Shown here piece after piece: positions 36,131-49,500 of a DNA stretch of 64,000 nucleotides; the first letter of the stretch is position 1, and each line of letters opens with the position of its first letter. The DNA is taken from assembly GCF_019059575.1 (NCBI RefSeq), contig NW_024881507.1:1736001-1800000 (forward strand), given 5' to 3'. The notes under the pieces were generated by a model. It worked only from the letters and a program-made list of their open reading frames with translations, did not search any database and was not told the DNA's origin. This DNA is from Amphibalanus amphitrite (Eukaryota > Arthropoda > Thecostraca > Balanomorpha > Balanidae). The position numbers were made by a program, and so were the translations under genes.

Positions 36131-36583
36131 TTGTTCGTGTCGTGTGGTGCGATATCACAACAGGATTTTGACATGGCGAGGGCTGCTGTCTGCGACTTTG
36201 ATCATCGCATAAATCCGAATGAAGTTGTTGACATCCATTCACTCCTTAGCCATGTGAATGGAGTAGCACACATTTGGGTAAAACATGGAGAAAATATTTC
36301 TCATGCGCGTAAAAATTCCTTGCTAAATCCACCTAGCAAGCAACGTTTTATGTATCATTTTATCAGATCCGTTGTCGGGTACAAAGCCCTCAAACTAATA
36401 GGCCACCGCTTGGTCATCCGCTGTCAATCATGGCGCACAAAGGCACTGCAATCCGTTCGATCTGCACAAATCGCGGGTGGATTTATCGGTTCTGACTTCC
36501 CGGTCCGAGGGGCGTCCTTCAGACGTGACGGGCCGCCACCCGTCCGCCTGGGCAGGCCGCCAGGGGTGCAGGTAAATGGCTAA
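36131..36583 (+). CDS. Unrecognised open frame, doubtful
   Basis: A 150-codon frame. Its middle (about residues 15-110, for example VDIHSLLSHVNGVAHIWVKH) has a protein-like composition. The tail is Gly/Pro/Arg-rich and ends near a possible donor (gtgcag|gtaaat at about 36570). I recognise no family. It may be a decayed exon or transposon fragment, or chance. Confidence 0.15.
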   Translation: MFVSCGAISQQDFDMARAAVCDFDHRINPNEVVDIHSLLSHVNGVAHIWVKHGENISHARKNSLLNPPSKQRFMYHFIRSVVGYKALKLIGHRLVIRCQSWRTKALQSVRSAQIAGGFIGSDFPVRGASFRRDGPPPVRLGRPPGVQVNG

Positions 36584-39500
36584 CCATAATTTTCACTATC
36601 CAATGGGGCTGTTGCTACGCGTCATTGACGGGAAACTCTTTATTCTATTTGAGAGTTCTTGCCGACGAAACTGAGTAAACCCTTTGCATGGTATCCGATG
36701 CATTTGAATTTTAATTTAAAATCGCATACCGTATTTTGCAGGAGGGGTTGTTAGTTGTTACAAAGTTATTCCGAGAGTAGTTGCTACATTCTGTTGAATA
36801 TTTGAACATGGCGGAATGTAGCGATAGCTTATTGCGAGCTACAAGTTTTGTCGGGAGGCTGCCCTCGGTTTGTTTAGGTAGTAGCTACTCCTATGTTATA
36901 TTTTCCTTGTTTACACTGCAAGTTGCAACTATTCTGTAAAATTTGTCTGGTATTGTAACCGCGACATTTCAGTGAAAAGCCTCTTCTTAAAATCGCCCGA
37001 TTGTTTGCTCCGATCATTGAAAGCAACAAAAACTAAATCCTATGGTAAGTAACATTACATCAGTTTCAGTTACTTGTTAACATATGCACGAAAGAAGCTA
37101 GATTTAGGCCAATCCCAGTTGTCACTATTCTCCCAACGACATACTACGGCACCTGTACTCGTACATACTCTGAAGCTTTTTGACAATGAAGTCAGGATGT
37201 TGTCAACATTTCCCGGAAAAATATACAATGCGCATAGGACCTTTCTCAAAGTGTCTTCATCACTGAGCTCAGTGAAATGTCGAGGCAGACGGGACGCGCT
37301 CGCCAATCAGCCGGGGGTGCTGTAGGGGTGCTGTCGGTTGCTGTCGCGCTCGGCGCTACTGTCGGCGGCGGCGCCGCGCCGGGCCCTGCCTGGCTGTCGG
37401 CCGCCGCGCCGGACCGGTCCTGTCCGGCCCAGGTGCCGCAGACCCGCCCGCCATTCAGCCCGGCCGGCCGGCGGCGCCGTCAGCCAAGGTCACCGGCACC
37501 GGCGGCCGCCACCTGCGACCCTCGGCCACCCCCGTGACCCGCCCCGAGGCGACTGTGACCTGGGGGCCGTGCCCCGCGCCCAGTGACCCGGTAACTGGCC
37601 GCCGGTCTGGCCCGGGGCGGGTCAGGTCGGCCGCGGGGGTGGCAGAAGGGGGTTCGGTGCGCCGGCCGGTGCAGCCGCAGGTCGTCTCTGAGTCAGGCCG
37701 GCCGCCCACCGCGCCGCTGAGCCGCGGGTCCGCCGCATGGAGGATCCTGAGTGCCGGAGCCGACTCCCGCCCGCCTGACGACGGGCTAAAACACCTGCCT
37801 GGGTGCGTTACTGGCTTACTTCAACGGACTTCGCTGGAAGCAAGGAGACTTACAACTGCGACCGAAGTGCCACGACGTTGAATAATCGATACCTACCAAA
37901 CAACTCAACTAGCAGTTTGACAGCACTTTAGTTCCGGGCCCGGAGCACCGTTTGCCGGGGACGATGTCTACTGTCCCCCACCCCCAGGTTATCTAAGGGA
38001 CCGGTCCCCGCTGAGTCCCGTGGTGAGCGGGTTATCTGACCCTGGTATGACCATCTCATCTCGATCTACTTGCAGATATCAGATGTATCCCGCTCTAAGA
38101 TCCTTATCGCGATCTGCCGCCGTAGCGGACGAGCGATCGGTGGGGCTCGTCTCTGACACAGAGGGGTCACTTATAAGGCCGGCTGCCTGCTTATGCAGGC
38201 TGCTGACGGTCGTGACGGTCGCAGTGACGGCCGACCCGACCCGGTCCGTCAGCACGGCGACCGCGGATGACGCAACCGTATCAACGAGGGCGGACTTTGG
38301 ACCTTGAAACCGCCGGCCAAAGATCGATGGCTGGGCCTGACAGACATTTAAAAATAGAGGGCTTGATAGCCAGAACGAGGCTTGAACACAACAAAGACGA
38401 TATCCGACCACTCATTTATCAAATTGTTTGATAAAATCGTATCACGATATCTAAAAATAAATAATTGGTATTCACGCGTTCAAAATAATGCAATGAAATT
38501 AAATGTCGAGACAAAACACGTTCACGACTTCACGAGTAAACGCTAGTTTGAATGAGTAGCGAACAGCCAAAAATAGCAGAACTTTAGGATTTTCGGTACC
38601 CGTTGGGAGTTCTACTTTCTGAATACGCCCAGTCCCTTGCCACTCATCACATTTTTTTTTCAAGGGCACCGCCGGGCGGCGGGCACCGTGTGCCGAGGCG
38701 GCGGGATCTGACCGCTGACCGCCCCCGGAGAGCACACCAAGGCCCCCGGCGGCCCTGTCGCATAGCTGGGCCGTGTTAACACCACCTCCGGTGCCGGGGG
38801 TGCTCCGTGCAGCGAGGGGAGGGAGGGCTGACGACCGGCCCGGGTCCGCCCGACAGACAGCTCTCCTCTCCGAGACAGCAGAGTGGGGCCCGCCGCCGGG
38901 CAGCGCTCGTGACCAGCGCGGTCCACCTCTGTTCAGACCGAGCTCACGACCGGGGCCGTCCTCCCTGGGCTGAGAGACATTCCAGGAAACGGCTGCTTAG
39001 AGAACACTGGCTGAGGGCTGACCCGTGTAAACCACGCCACCGTGGCTGCTGTGGGGAATGGATTTGTGTAAGTCCTGCTTCAGAAGCTGGGACAAAGACA
39101 TCACATCGCGGACCTGTCCAGGCGGTTAGCGAGACGATGCATGATTGAGGCAAGCGATCGACGCTCTTGTGGTTATGAATCCCTTGAATATTGTGCAAAA
39201 ATTGCGGTCAGCGTAATGCCGCTAAACACGATGATCGATGACGAGTGGGTTTGGCTTGTAGTCTTCACGAGTCTTGCAGCATACCCAATCGCTTATCAAA
39301 AATTACCACATTTGTGTGTCGGCTGAGCGAGCGAGCTGCATTTTTCACAGCTCCATGCAAAACAATGTTTCGGTAGTCTTTATGAAAGCAATACAAATGA
39401 TTGCAAAACGTTTACCTTGCATACTTCGTTGTTTTTTATCTATGGACATTTTACTGTTACCAAATCTTTTATAGCCTTTCCCATTGCATGATAATTTTCA

Positions 39501-40308
39501 CACAAACACAAAGCCGTTGTTGTTATCTTTCTTTTTGCCGTGGACGCGAGCCCAACACTGTCCCACGAACATCTCCAAATTCAACGGAACCCCTGCCTGA
39601 ACTACGACCACGGTACCACGGCACTCAACCACCGCATTCCAGACGATCCAGCATCTTCACTCGCGCCTCCCGGGGCTCCAAAACCGTCCCACCTCGGTCA
39701 CAGTCCCGTCTGCAGACATCCCTGGAGCGTCTGCGCGGCCCCTCGGCGGCTCTGTGTATCGGCGCACCAGTGAGGCCGCTATCTGAGGATTAGCGCCTCT
39801 CTGCACGGCTGGCTGGTGTCAACATAGACGCTCCGAGTCGCTCACGAACTGTCCCAGCCCGCTGCGCGGACACCGCCGCTCCCATGGCTGGAATCAGTGC
39901 AATCGGCTCGGTCTCGGGGAGCGGTGGTGTGTCGCGCCCGCCTCCGCCCGCCTCCGCCTGTGTGGCGACCGCCTCCGCCTACCCGCCTGTGTCCGCCCGC
40001 CTCAGAGTTGCGGATTTTGGTGAGTACGGCAAGCCAAAGACAGGGCTGATTAAACCGTCACAAAGGTGACACATGCAAATGTGCAGCAGATTGCTGTTGA
40101 TAGGCACGGCTGTGGGTATTCAGGACTGAGTGCATGCGTTCAGTAATGTGCTTTGTTTTTCCCCAGGCATTGTCCATTTCATATCACATGTTTAAATATT
40201 CATGCAGTGCACCTGTCCTCAGATCTCGGGTAGTTGATAACACAGGTGTGCTCCCAAAACACGACATATCATACCTTACAACTGGGACCGCCTTTGGTTG
40301 GTATTTAA
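36584..40308. other. No gene recognised; GC-rich islands
   Basis: GC/CpG-rich patches at about 37290-37770 and 38670-38960 give long composition-driven frames on both strands with no family motifs. They could be promoter-type islands of genes not identified here. The remainder is AT-rich. Confidence 0.4.
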
Positions 40309-41247
40309 CCCTAGAACGCCTAGGGGGGGGGGGTTGTATCAACCCCCCCCTGAGGTTTTTTCGAAGTGCACGCTAAACGGCTTGTCGTAGCGGGCTGAAA
40401 TTTTCAATACCCTCTGGGGCAACCTTTGCGCATCTTTTGCCGAAAAAAATTGATCGGGTCATGTCAGGTCACGGAGTTATGACGTCATAAGAGGTACAGC
40501 CTCCGGCCGGATTTTCACAAACTGAGTGCCAACGCCCGAGGTTTCCTGCCGGTGGTACGGACATCGGTTGATGGATCGTGATGAAACTTCCCATGCATGT
40601 TGGGGCAAGTATTGGCTATCATATGGTATAAGAAATTTGACCGGGTCAGGTCAGGTCACGGAGCTTGACGTCACAAGAGGAACAGCGTCCGGTACTATTT
40701 TTGAAAAGCGCCCGAACCACTATTTTGCTAATTCTTGTCACCTCAATGGGAATATGCAGCAATATTAGCTTCTATAGGGAGCAAATGGACCTCCCAAATC
40801 CAAAAGTACAATCAGATTTCAAAAATTTAAATTTTGATTTTTCGAATTTCTGCCGCCGACTGTGACCTTGCCGACTTCCGGCGCTCCCAACGCGCCATTT
40901 TTAGAGCTAGGGAAACGAAATACATACCAAACGATAGAGAATTGATCAAGGAACACGATAGTGAAGGTTTCAAGTCGATATCTCCCACCGTTTTGCCGCA
41001 ATCGCCGCCGAAAGTTGAAAAAAGTATATTTTTCCGAAAATTTGACCTTTGACCGGTCAAAAGTAGGTCAAATGTTGACCTAGGACCAAAAAATATACCA
41101 CCAATCGCGAGATCTCGTTGAGAGCAATCCGTTGGTTTTTTCCGCTAAGCTCTACGACCTTCCGTTTCGAAACGCCAGGGGGGGGGTCGTAACAACCCCC
41201 CCCCCCTGGTCGTTCGTGTTATGAGAAATGGCCTGGTCGTGCGAGGG
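40309..41247. mobile_element. Non-autonomous piggyBac-like element, copy 2
   Basis: A 939-bp element between TTAA at 40305-40308 and 41248-41251, in the same orientation as copy 1 and differing from it only by scattered substitutions and G/C-run lengths. It begins CCCTAGAACGCCTAGG and ends CGTGCGAGGG. Hairpins of G-run/C-run lie at 40322-40351 and 41178-41207. Confidence 0.85.
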
Positions 41248-41379
41248 TTAAACATCACTCCAACGCCCATTTCACTCCGTTTTTACTTTCGCATGCGAGT
41301 GACGCTGGAAATGAAACTCATGGTTCACGCCAGTCCGCGAAGGGACGAAGGGTCACGAAGGACGGAGTCTCCGATCCCA

Positions 41380-41680
41380 AAAGGACAGTCTCCAGTCCAC
41401 GCACGATTGGTTGACTGTCTCCTGTTTAAATGGAAGTATCCTATCCACGTCTCCAGTCAATAGACGGTGATCTCCCGTCCACACAGGGCGGTCCCCGGTA
41501 ATGGTCCATGGTCCCTGGCCGCACAGGACGGTCCCCAGTAATAGTCCATGGTCCGTCCACAAACGGTGATCTTTAGTCCACACAGGGGGGGGGCCTGTAA
41601 TGGTCCATGGTCCGTCCACAAACGGTGATCTTTGGTCCACACAGGGCGCTCCCCAGTAATGGTCCATGGTCCGTCCGCGG
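41380..41680. repeat. Minisatellite, ggtccatggtccgtccac units
   Basis: About four units of roughly 60-65 bases carry agtaatggtccatggtcc, gtccacaaacggtgatct and gtccacacaggg. Frames on the minus strand (repeated Trp/Thr/Gly motifs) are by-products. Confidence 0.75.
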
Positions 41681-41859
41681 AGCCACCTGGACCGGTCGGT
41701 GACGTCACGCTCGGTCCGTCTGTCTGGTCAGACGGCCCGGGGCGCTCCGCGTCTGCACCGCCGCCGCGGCGCTGCTGCACCTCTCTGTATCGGGGCGGCA
41801 CCGCGCCCTCACCTCCGCCGGCCCTCCGCCCTCAGTGCATGGTCTCCGCCGCCGCCGCC

Positions 41860-41890
<31 letters not shown>

Positions 41891-43193
41891 AGGGATGGCA
41901 TGCGCTGGTTGCAGTTTGAAAGAACGGGCGGCTGCTTCCAGGCACTGTTTGCAGGTGGAAGGGTATATAGGGCCTTGGGTGGAAGACTGGAAGGCTGACC
42001 ATGTTTTACATAGATCATCCCAATTGACGCCTATGCTAGTTTGCTAATAGAGAGTAAATCTTCCCGGCAAAATTAATTGGGAAATTGCTCGTAAGTCATA
42101 ACCGACATTGACACGCAACGACATTGACTCGACCGAAGCGCAGGATAGGTGGTCCTGAAGACGGCATCACTGGGTGTCTGCCATGACACTGTCACTGGTT
42201 TACATATTAGTCTCTACAATCTATCTAGCCCTATCGTGTCTTCGATCGAGGTCCACCGCCCAAAAAGTGACCGTTAGGCATCGACACCCCAGAATGCATC
42301 AAAGTCATGTAACATGCATGCTCCAGAGACTTTCGGAATGGACGGCACCAAAGGAATCTCAATCGGAGCATCATGTCAACGATAACTCCTCAGTCAATTC
42401 CTGGAGCTCTTTCGGAACTCTGATCCGAGCTGAGGCGACATAACGAAACGCCAACCGGCGCCTCTTAGCGCCTCGTCAGTCTGCCGAGGGCCCGCTCGTC
42501 CCACCTAAAACCCACACCAAATATGGCGTGTGGGAGGCTCCAACCGGCCCTGGAGGAGCTCAGGTGAGACAGCATGCAGCTGATTCACACCTCGACAGCC
42601 GACCCGCCGCCCGCTAACGCCTCTGATGACGTCAAAACTGCTGGAGGGCCCACCAGCCGGCGTCCCGGCCAAACGCACGCCGAGACGCGCGGCCGTTTGA
42701 ATCACGGGCCATTTCCTGTGCGCTGCCAGAGCGGGCGGACCTAACAGCGCAGCTCGCTAAGAGGACTAATTGGAGGATGATCTCAGTCCGACCAGGAAAA
42801 AGGCCCTCGGCGTCGGACGGGCGCAGTGTGCGCATACCGCCCGGCCATGTCGGAGTCCGGGGAATGCACAAAAGTCAACCGCTGCGGTGGGACGATACGA
42901 CCCTGGCCATGTGGCAATGGTCAGCAGGATGCTTCGACATTTGCACACAATGCGATGCGCGGCGATCATTGAATTTTTAGTAACAAGAAACAATTGCTGA
43001 TATGTTTGCATCCTTTTGGAGAATGCGCACATATGTGCAATATTGCAATGTAATGACGGTGAGTTACGCACGCCCAACTGCACTTGCAGGCTTACAGCTA
43101 AACGATAAAACCATGCAGTGGCAATGTTATCGATTTACGAACATGTTTCGGCATTGTCCATGCATAAGCAGAAATATTCAATTTATTCTAGTA
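41681..43193. other. GC-rich patch with (CCG)n, then no gene recognised
   Basis: 41690-41890 is GC-rich and ends in a (CCG)n tract at about 41844-41890. The rest shows no coding signal. Confidence 0.5.
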
Positions 43194-43610
43194 CAGGGTG
43201 TCCAGAAAAAACGGATACTATTATTTTTTGCTGTAATTCCGAAAATAAACACCTTACATTTTAAAATGGCACATGCTTGTATTCGCAAAAATATGGCAAA
43301 ACAGACAGCAGGTGCCACATGGCATGTAAACTCTTTGGTTAGTTGCGGCAGCTCCTCAAAGCAGATACTCAATGTGAGCGGCCTTACGGCGGATCAGCTC
43401 CAGCCTCCAGCACTAGCACAGTCTGCAGGTGACTGATGGTCATGTTGACCATCTCGGAGGGCAGGCAGACAACTTTCCAACGACGCATTACAGTGCTCAT
43501 GAGTTTTGCCAAATCTTGCACTATAAGCACATGAATTTGGAACAAAATCGGCACGTGCGTTAATGAATGCGACTTAATTTCCGTAGTATCTTTTTTTTTC
43601 TGGACACCTG
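43194..43610. mobile_element. Tc1/mariner-derived element with TA target duplication
   Basis: A 417-bp element with ends CAGGGTGTCCAGAAAAAA and its inverted counterpart, flanked by TA (43192-43193 and 43611-43612). On the minus strand 43410-43356 encodes a short stretch ending IRRKAAHIEYLL and a stop, the usual C-terminal pattern of IS630-Tc1-mariner transposases. The rest of the gene is deleted, so this is an internally deleted derivative. Confidence 0.75.
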
Positions 43611-43612
43611 TA

Positions 43613-46247
43613 GGCTGCAGCTACTGCTATTTCGATTTACACCAATGACAAAGAAGGCATACTGAATTCGATGCCAGTTCTACCAAGAGTAGGAACTTCA
43701 CTGTGCAATTCATAAGATTATCATTCTTGGGCCGAAGACATGATTTGTCTCCCACTGTGTCTCGATATTTTCCCATCTATGCAGCATTCATTTATTTGAC
43801 CAAAGGAGACGCTGAATACTAAAGCGTGACCTTCACATCCCTAGTAAAAAAATGAACAAATCAAGAATTACCAATGCCACTAAAAATAGGATTGAAAGCC
43901 AAACACGTTGAAAAAGTCACGCCTAAAATAACCATGATGGTCTATAGCACTACACGACGCTCATCAGCGACCGCCGGGCGCGCGGCGCCATTGTTATGCG
44001 ACCTGCTGGTCTATGGAAAGATGCACAGGCGGCATACTGAGTGACCCGGCTCCTTGTTTGGCCGGTTTGCGACGTAGGTCCGATCAACAGCGACCTGGCA
44101 CTCACGGATGTGGTTGCTCCGGCCGGGAGCGCAAGACTTCGGCAAGGAATGTTACCCAACCGTTTGACTAGCTTCTATTTTCAACTTTAAAATACCGTTG
44201 CAAGATGAGAACCCTGAGAATGAGATGTCAGCTTTTTTTTAAAGATTGATTTATTTGGGAAATCAGAGTTTAGTTAAAGTAGAAGCCATCCGTTGAAACC
44301 CTACTTTAGGATACGCTTCATCTCCTCGTTACACCCCTGCGTTGGAATGTTAACTTTGTTTGCGAACCATTTTACTCGCACATCATAAAAGCGAATGAGG
44401 CGTCGACTCCCACATTAAAACCAACACTGACGTAGAGAGCTAACACGCTCAAACTGCGGAGAAACTGTGCGGCTGTCGCGCGGCGCTGTTGACATAAGCC
44501 CGGTGTAGCGTCTCATTGTTAGTCAGCTCGGTGTCCGACAGGCGGGCTTTCACGGGAGCTGTCCCGGCGTTCGCAGACGTCCCACTCGTACGGACCGGGG
44601 CGTCACGACAAAACGTGACGATGTGGAGAGGTGTTGGCGTTACGCCGCCCCGGAGATGGTGACTGAAATATTCCACAAAATTTGCTTTCTTTGCTGCGCC
44701 CTGCACTAAATAGAAATACTGTTTTTCTCTATGGCCGTATGGCGACTAAGGACGATGGTCCACAGGCATTGCACTTTATCGCGCTCGCCTACGGGACCCA
44801 GTTTGTTGGCTTGCTACGGGACCTTCTGTGGGATTATTGAACCGCGGTCCATGATCCGATCACACACTGACTCATTGGCACATCCATTGTTGTTGACTAG
44901 TTATATCTTTTTTTACTGAATATCTGACTTCAATCGATCGGGCTTCCACTGGCAAGTTTTAACGGAACCACATGACGTAAGGAGCACGACTGCACTCGCT
45001 CTCAGTCTACATTCTATCAGTCAACAGTAACTAGGAATGTATTTAGGATCTTGAGTCTTGACGACAAATAAACTGTATTTTTATCCTGAAATATTCATTC
45101 GACACAACTGCTAATCAATAATGTCGAGTTTGAGGCCAAACGTGACGCGGAAATTGCCGAGAGTGCGCATGATTCCCTTTTTTATCGTATTTAGGAAGCC
45201 TTCACCTGATTTCGGTCACGGTGACTCAGCATCCGACACCTCTAGCGACGAAGACGTCTGTATCGCTGGCCATAATAGCCTGACGTTTTATCCCAGCTTG
45301 TCATCATGAGGATATGACGCACGGTTACCTCGCTGAAGGCTCCGCTTTGAACTCTGGAGTGTTAAGTTTACTGAGCAGCCAACGGAAGGATTTATTCATT
45401 TCCGTACGGTCTTGAGACGAATTTAGGGAGGTAACAGAAGATAACATATCATATCTGAACAGTAGCACGCACATACGCTGTTGAGACTGCTGATCATAAG
45501 GGTCCTAGAAGTTTGCTCAAGTTTGCTCAGAGGTCGTTTGACGTCCTCAACGACCTTGTTATCAACAAACAGATAGGACAGAGCTTCTGTAAAGCTTCTG
45601 AAGGGTCGGTACCTGTGGCCACTGGCCATGAGATGTTTTGTGTCGCTACTTGTTTTCAGTTATGTTCAAGCAGGGGGCGGTTTTCGGTGACCACATGCTA
45701 ACCCGGTAGATTGTCATCTGTTATTTGACGTCAGGCAGTATGTTTTGCAAAATGTGAATCATTTTTGTTTGATTATAAAATAACACCAACATTCTGCACT
45801 TAATTAATCCAATTCAATACAGACAACTGGATCAATGTCGATCTGCTTTGCTGGGTCAATTTTGTTAAAAAAGTAAAAACGCAAAAACTTACAGCACACA
45901 GCTATATTATCCATGATTATAATAAATATCTCAAGTCGCCGCCAGCTCCCCGATCATCAGCCACTAGCCAGCACAGTCAGCAGTCGGCCGCCAGCCGTCA
46001 GCGCTTCGGTCGGCGGTCAGCGGTCAGCGGCCTCTGGCTCTGACTGAGTCGGCCAGTGCGTGGCCACCTGTTCTCTCCGTGTCCTGAAGAGTGGGGTGCC
46101 TACCCACGTGGCCAGAGTATCCTGTAACACCCAGCTGCTCCCCTCCCTGCCTGACGGCCAAGAACGTGAGGCGGTCGGTGTCCATTTCACACGGAACGGA
46201 TTACCAATCATACCAATGCAAAGGAGTAGGATCTGAATCATAGGAGT
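43613..46247. other. No gene recognised
   Basis: Only short frames without motifs. A 62-codon frame at 45121-45309 starts with ATG but shows nothing identifiable. Confidence 0.5.
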
Positions 46248-46474
46248 TGTTATGGATTTTTATTTAGTTGTCTGTTACTGTCGAAAAGTAGCAGTGTTTT
46301 AGCTCGGTTTCGCTTAATTGCGTCGCTTTTCGTATGAAATGCGTCAGTTTGTGTTCGGCGTGGTCTTTTCGGTTTTTGGTCTTACGCAGGATTTTTGTTG
46401 TACGTTGTTCGATGGAAGATGGTCGCACATGGCAAAATAGACTCTTGCTGAGGATTAGGAGTTTATTTGGAACA
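46248..46474 (+). repeat. 5' LTR of the BEL/Pao element
   Basis: 227 bp, beginning TGTTATGG and ending GGAACA. It should contain the element promoter and polyadenylation signals, but I could not place a TATA box with confidence. Confidence 0.95.
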
Positions 46475-46478
46475 ATTT

Positions 46479-46496
46479 TGGTGCCGAAACCCGGGA
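46479..46496 (+). other. Primer binding site, tRNA-Phe
   Basis: TGGTGCCGAAACCCGGGA, 4 bases after the LTR, is complementary to the 3' end of metazoan tRNA-Phe including CCA. It would prime minus-strand DNA synthesis. Confidence 0.85.
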
Positions 46497-46552
46497 CCAG
46501 GAACCTTTTGATTTATTGATGTGATTAGACTGGAGTGGTTCCATTTCCGATA

Positions 46553-49500
46553 ATGAGTGCAGAGCTACTAAGGAAGAGGGCGGCAGCGCGAGGATGGGTA
46601 AGTCGCTGCCGCCGTAAACTGGAAGAGCTTTTAGAGTGCAAGGACTTGAACATTGAAGCCGTTCAGGCTGCAAAGGCTGACTGTGAGAAAAGACTGAATA
46701 TTTTAGATGAAGTCCAGTCAGAAGTTGAACTGAGTTTTCCCTCTGAGGCAGAGATGATGTCTGACATTGAGAGCGCTGCCGTACTAAGAGAGGGAATTTC
46801 TGAAGTGCTTTGCAAAGCCAATGCTGCCCTGAATGTAAAGGCACCAAGCTCTGTGGGCTCATCAGGTCACCTGCAGCTCCCTAAATTAGAATTGCCCAAG
46901 TTTGATGGAAATGTTCTCCAGTGGCAGTCTTTTTGGGAATCTTTCGAAGCTGCAGTGCATTGCTCTGACTTGCCTGATGTGTCTAAGTTTGCCTATCTCA
47001 GGTCATTCCTGATTGGTGAGGCCAAAGAGAGTGTTGCTGGTCTGCCACTGACTGGGACCAACTACAAAAGTGCCTGTGAGTTGCTGAAGGCGCGTTTTGG
47101 AAGGACGGAGATGGTGATTTTCTCCCACATTCAAGAACTCCTCTCTGTTCCAGATGCCTCGTCCTCTGAAGTCCAATCCCTCCGAGAGCTGCAAGATCGC
47201 CTCCTTGTCCACATCCGAAGCCTGGCATCGTTGGACGTCGACGGTGACAGGTATGGCATTATTCTTGTTCCTATGATCCTTTCCAAGCTGACCCCTGACA
47301 TTCGTCTAGAGTGGGCCCGTGAGGGCTCAGGCAGGGAAGCAGACCTGGACTGGCTGCTGAGCTTCTTGTCGAAGGAGATCAGCCGCAGGGAGCGATCCTC
47401 CGCATTCAGCAAGCTCCAGGTGGCTTCAGCTCAACAGACAACTGCATCTGGTGAAAGTCGAACAAAGGCCACAAGCGGTCCTCAGCATAGGAGGAAGAGG
47501 GAACAGCGAGAGAGGATGCCAGCAGCTGCAGCTCTGCAGACAGGTGCAAGGCCTGTATGTGCTTTCTGTGGACAGGCCCATCACCCTGAGGTATGTGTGA
47601 AGCTGCAGCCCCTGACAGTACCAGACCGCAGAGACATGATCAGGCAGGCAGGACTTTGCTTCCGCTGCCTGCGTGCGGGTCACGTCGCCCGTAGATGTAG
47701 TACAGTGTGTGCTGAGTGTGGTGGGCGACATAATGTGGTGTGCTGCTTCAGGATTCATGGAGGGGGTGTGCAGCATGAGCATGATGGTGCTGCAGGTGGC
47801 AGCGACAGCATGCTCCGCAGCAGTGACTCTAACCCAGTGCAGCGCCCATCACTGGCTTGTCAGAGTGGTGGACATGAGAGGAGCTGTACTGTGCTGCCTA
47901 CTGCCCAAGTAACTGTGCTAGGTCAGGATGGAAGGCGTGTCCAAGCCACAGTGCTTTTTGATTCAGGCAGTGACAGAACTTACATTAGTGATAAGCTCGT
48001 AAAGGCAGCTGAACCTGTGTGGGTAGGCTCGGAGGCTGTGTCCTATGCTGCTTTTGGAGGGACCGGCTCATCCTCTAAGCACAGGGACGTGTACCATGTG
48101 AACATGATTGGCTCTAATGTGACCTTTCCATCTGTCCACTCTGTCCAGGCTATCAGAGTTCCAGTCATCTGCCTGCCTCTGCAGCGCCCGCTCTTGCCTC
48201 CTGATGTCCTCCAGTCCTTCAGCCATCTGGAGTTGGCTGATCCTCCGTCCGACAGGCAGCTGTCTGTGGACCTGCTGGTAGGGCTGGACAGCTACTGGGA
48301 CTTCATCCGACAAGGTGAGATCAGGCTGAGCGGGGGACCCGTGGCTCAGGAAACCTCCCTGGGGTGGGTCATCTCAGGCAAGGTAAGTGGTCAGTCGTCT
48401 GGTGGCGTCACCAGTCAGCTACTATGTCTCGGAGACATTCACGAGCACTCTCTTCGCCGGCTGTGGTCTCTCGAGGGCATCGGCGTCTGTGACTCGGATG
48501 ATGCAGAGCAGGACCAGGTTTTGAAGGAGTTCAGCTCCTCGGTGGTGAAGGCTGATGGCAGGTATCAGGTCGCCCTGCCGTGGAAGGCAGGTGCCGCCGA
48601 GCACCTGATGGACAACCGACCCGCCGCCGAGGCGCGTCTGCAGGGTCTGTCGCGCCGCTTGGCGAGGGATCCGGAGCTTGGGGCAGCATATTCTGAGGCG
48701 CTGCAGGAAATGGAGAGCGCGGGCGTCATTGAGGAGGTGCCCAGTCACCAGCTGGACGTCTCGCGCCCGACGTTCTATCTGCCACATCGCCCTGTCGTTA
48801 AAGAGTCTAGCGAGTCGACAAGGGTGAGGCCGGTTTTTGATGCTTCCGCTGCCGGTCCCAATGGCGTCTCCCTCAATGAGTGTCTGGAGGTGGGGCCTTG
48901 TCTCATTCCGTCGTTAGTGGATGTGCTGCTGAGATTCAGACGCTGGCAGGTCGCAGTGACTGCAGACATCTCTAAGGCTTTCCTCCAGCTAAGTCTCAAA
49001 GTGGAAGACAGGGACGTCCACAGGTTTCTGTGGGTCCACGAGGGAAGAACACGTGTGATGCGCTTTCGCAGGGTAACGTTCGGCGTGAGGAGCAGCCCGT
49101 TCCTGCTAAACGCTACTATCCGGCATCACCTGTCCAAGAGCGCTCCGTCCAGGGCTGTACGTGAGATGGCCGAGAACTTTTACGTCGACGATCTGCTGTC
49201 TGGGGCCGATTCCGAGGAGGAGGCTAGCTTGCTGCTTAGTCAGGCTCAGGACGTGATGGCTGGAGCGGGAATGACTTTGACAAAGTGTGTCTCCAACAGC
49301 GCAGTTGTATTTGACAAGACTCACGCCGCTAACGGCTCTGGCGAGCGTGAGAGCTCCAAGGTTCTGGGAGTCATGTGGCGCAGCGGTGAGGACGTGTTCT
49401 CGTACGAGGGCCTCACCGTCTCCGCTGATGTAACGCCGACCAAACGTGTGGTGCTCAGTTGTATTGCCCGGCTTTTCGACCCGCTGGGGTTCGTGGCTCC

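Noticed and set aside
37277..37881. Overlapping GC-rich frames, possible secreted or proline-rich protein
   Set aside because: No domain, no clear splice sites and equal openness on both strands. Treated as a GC-rich island.
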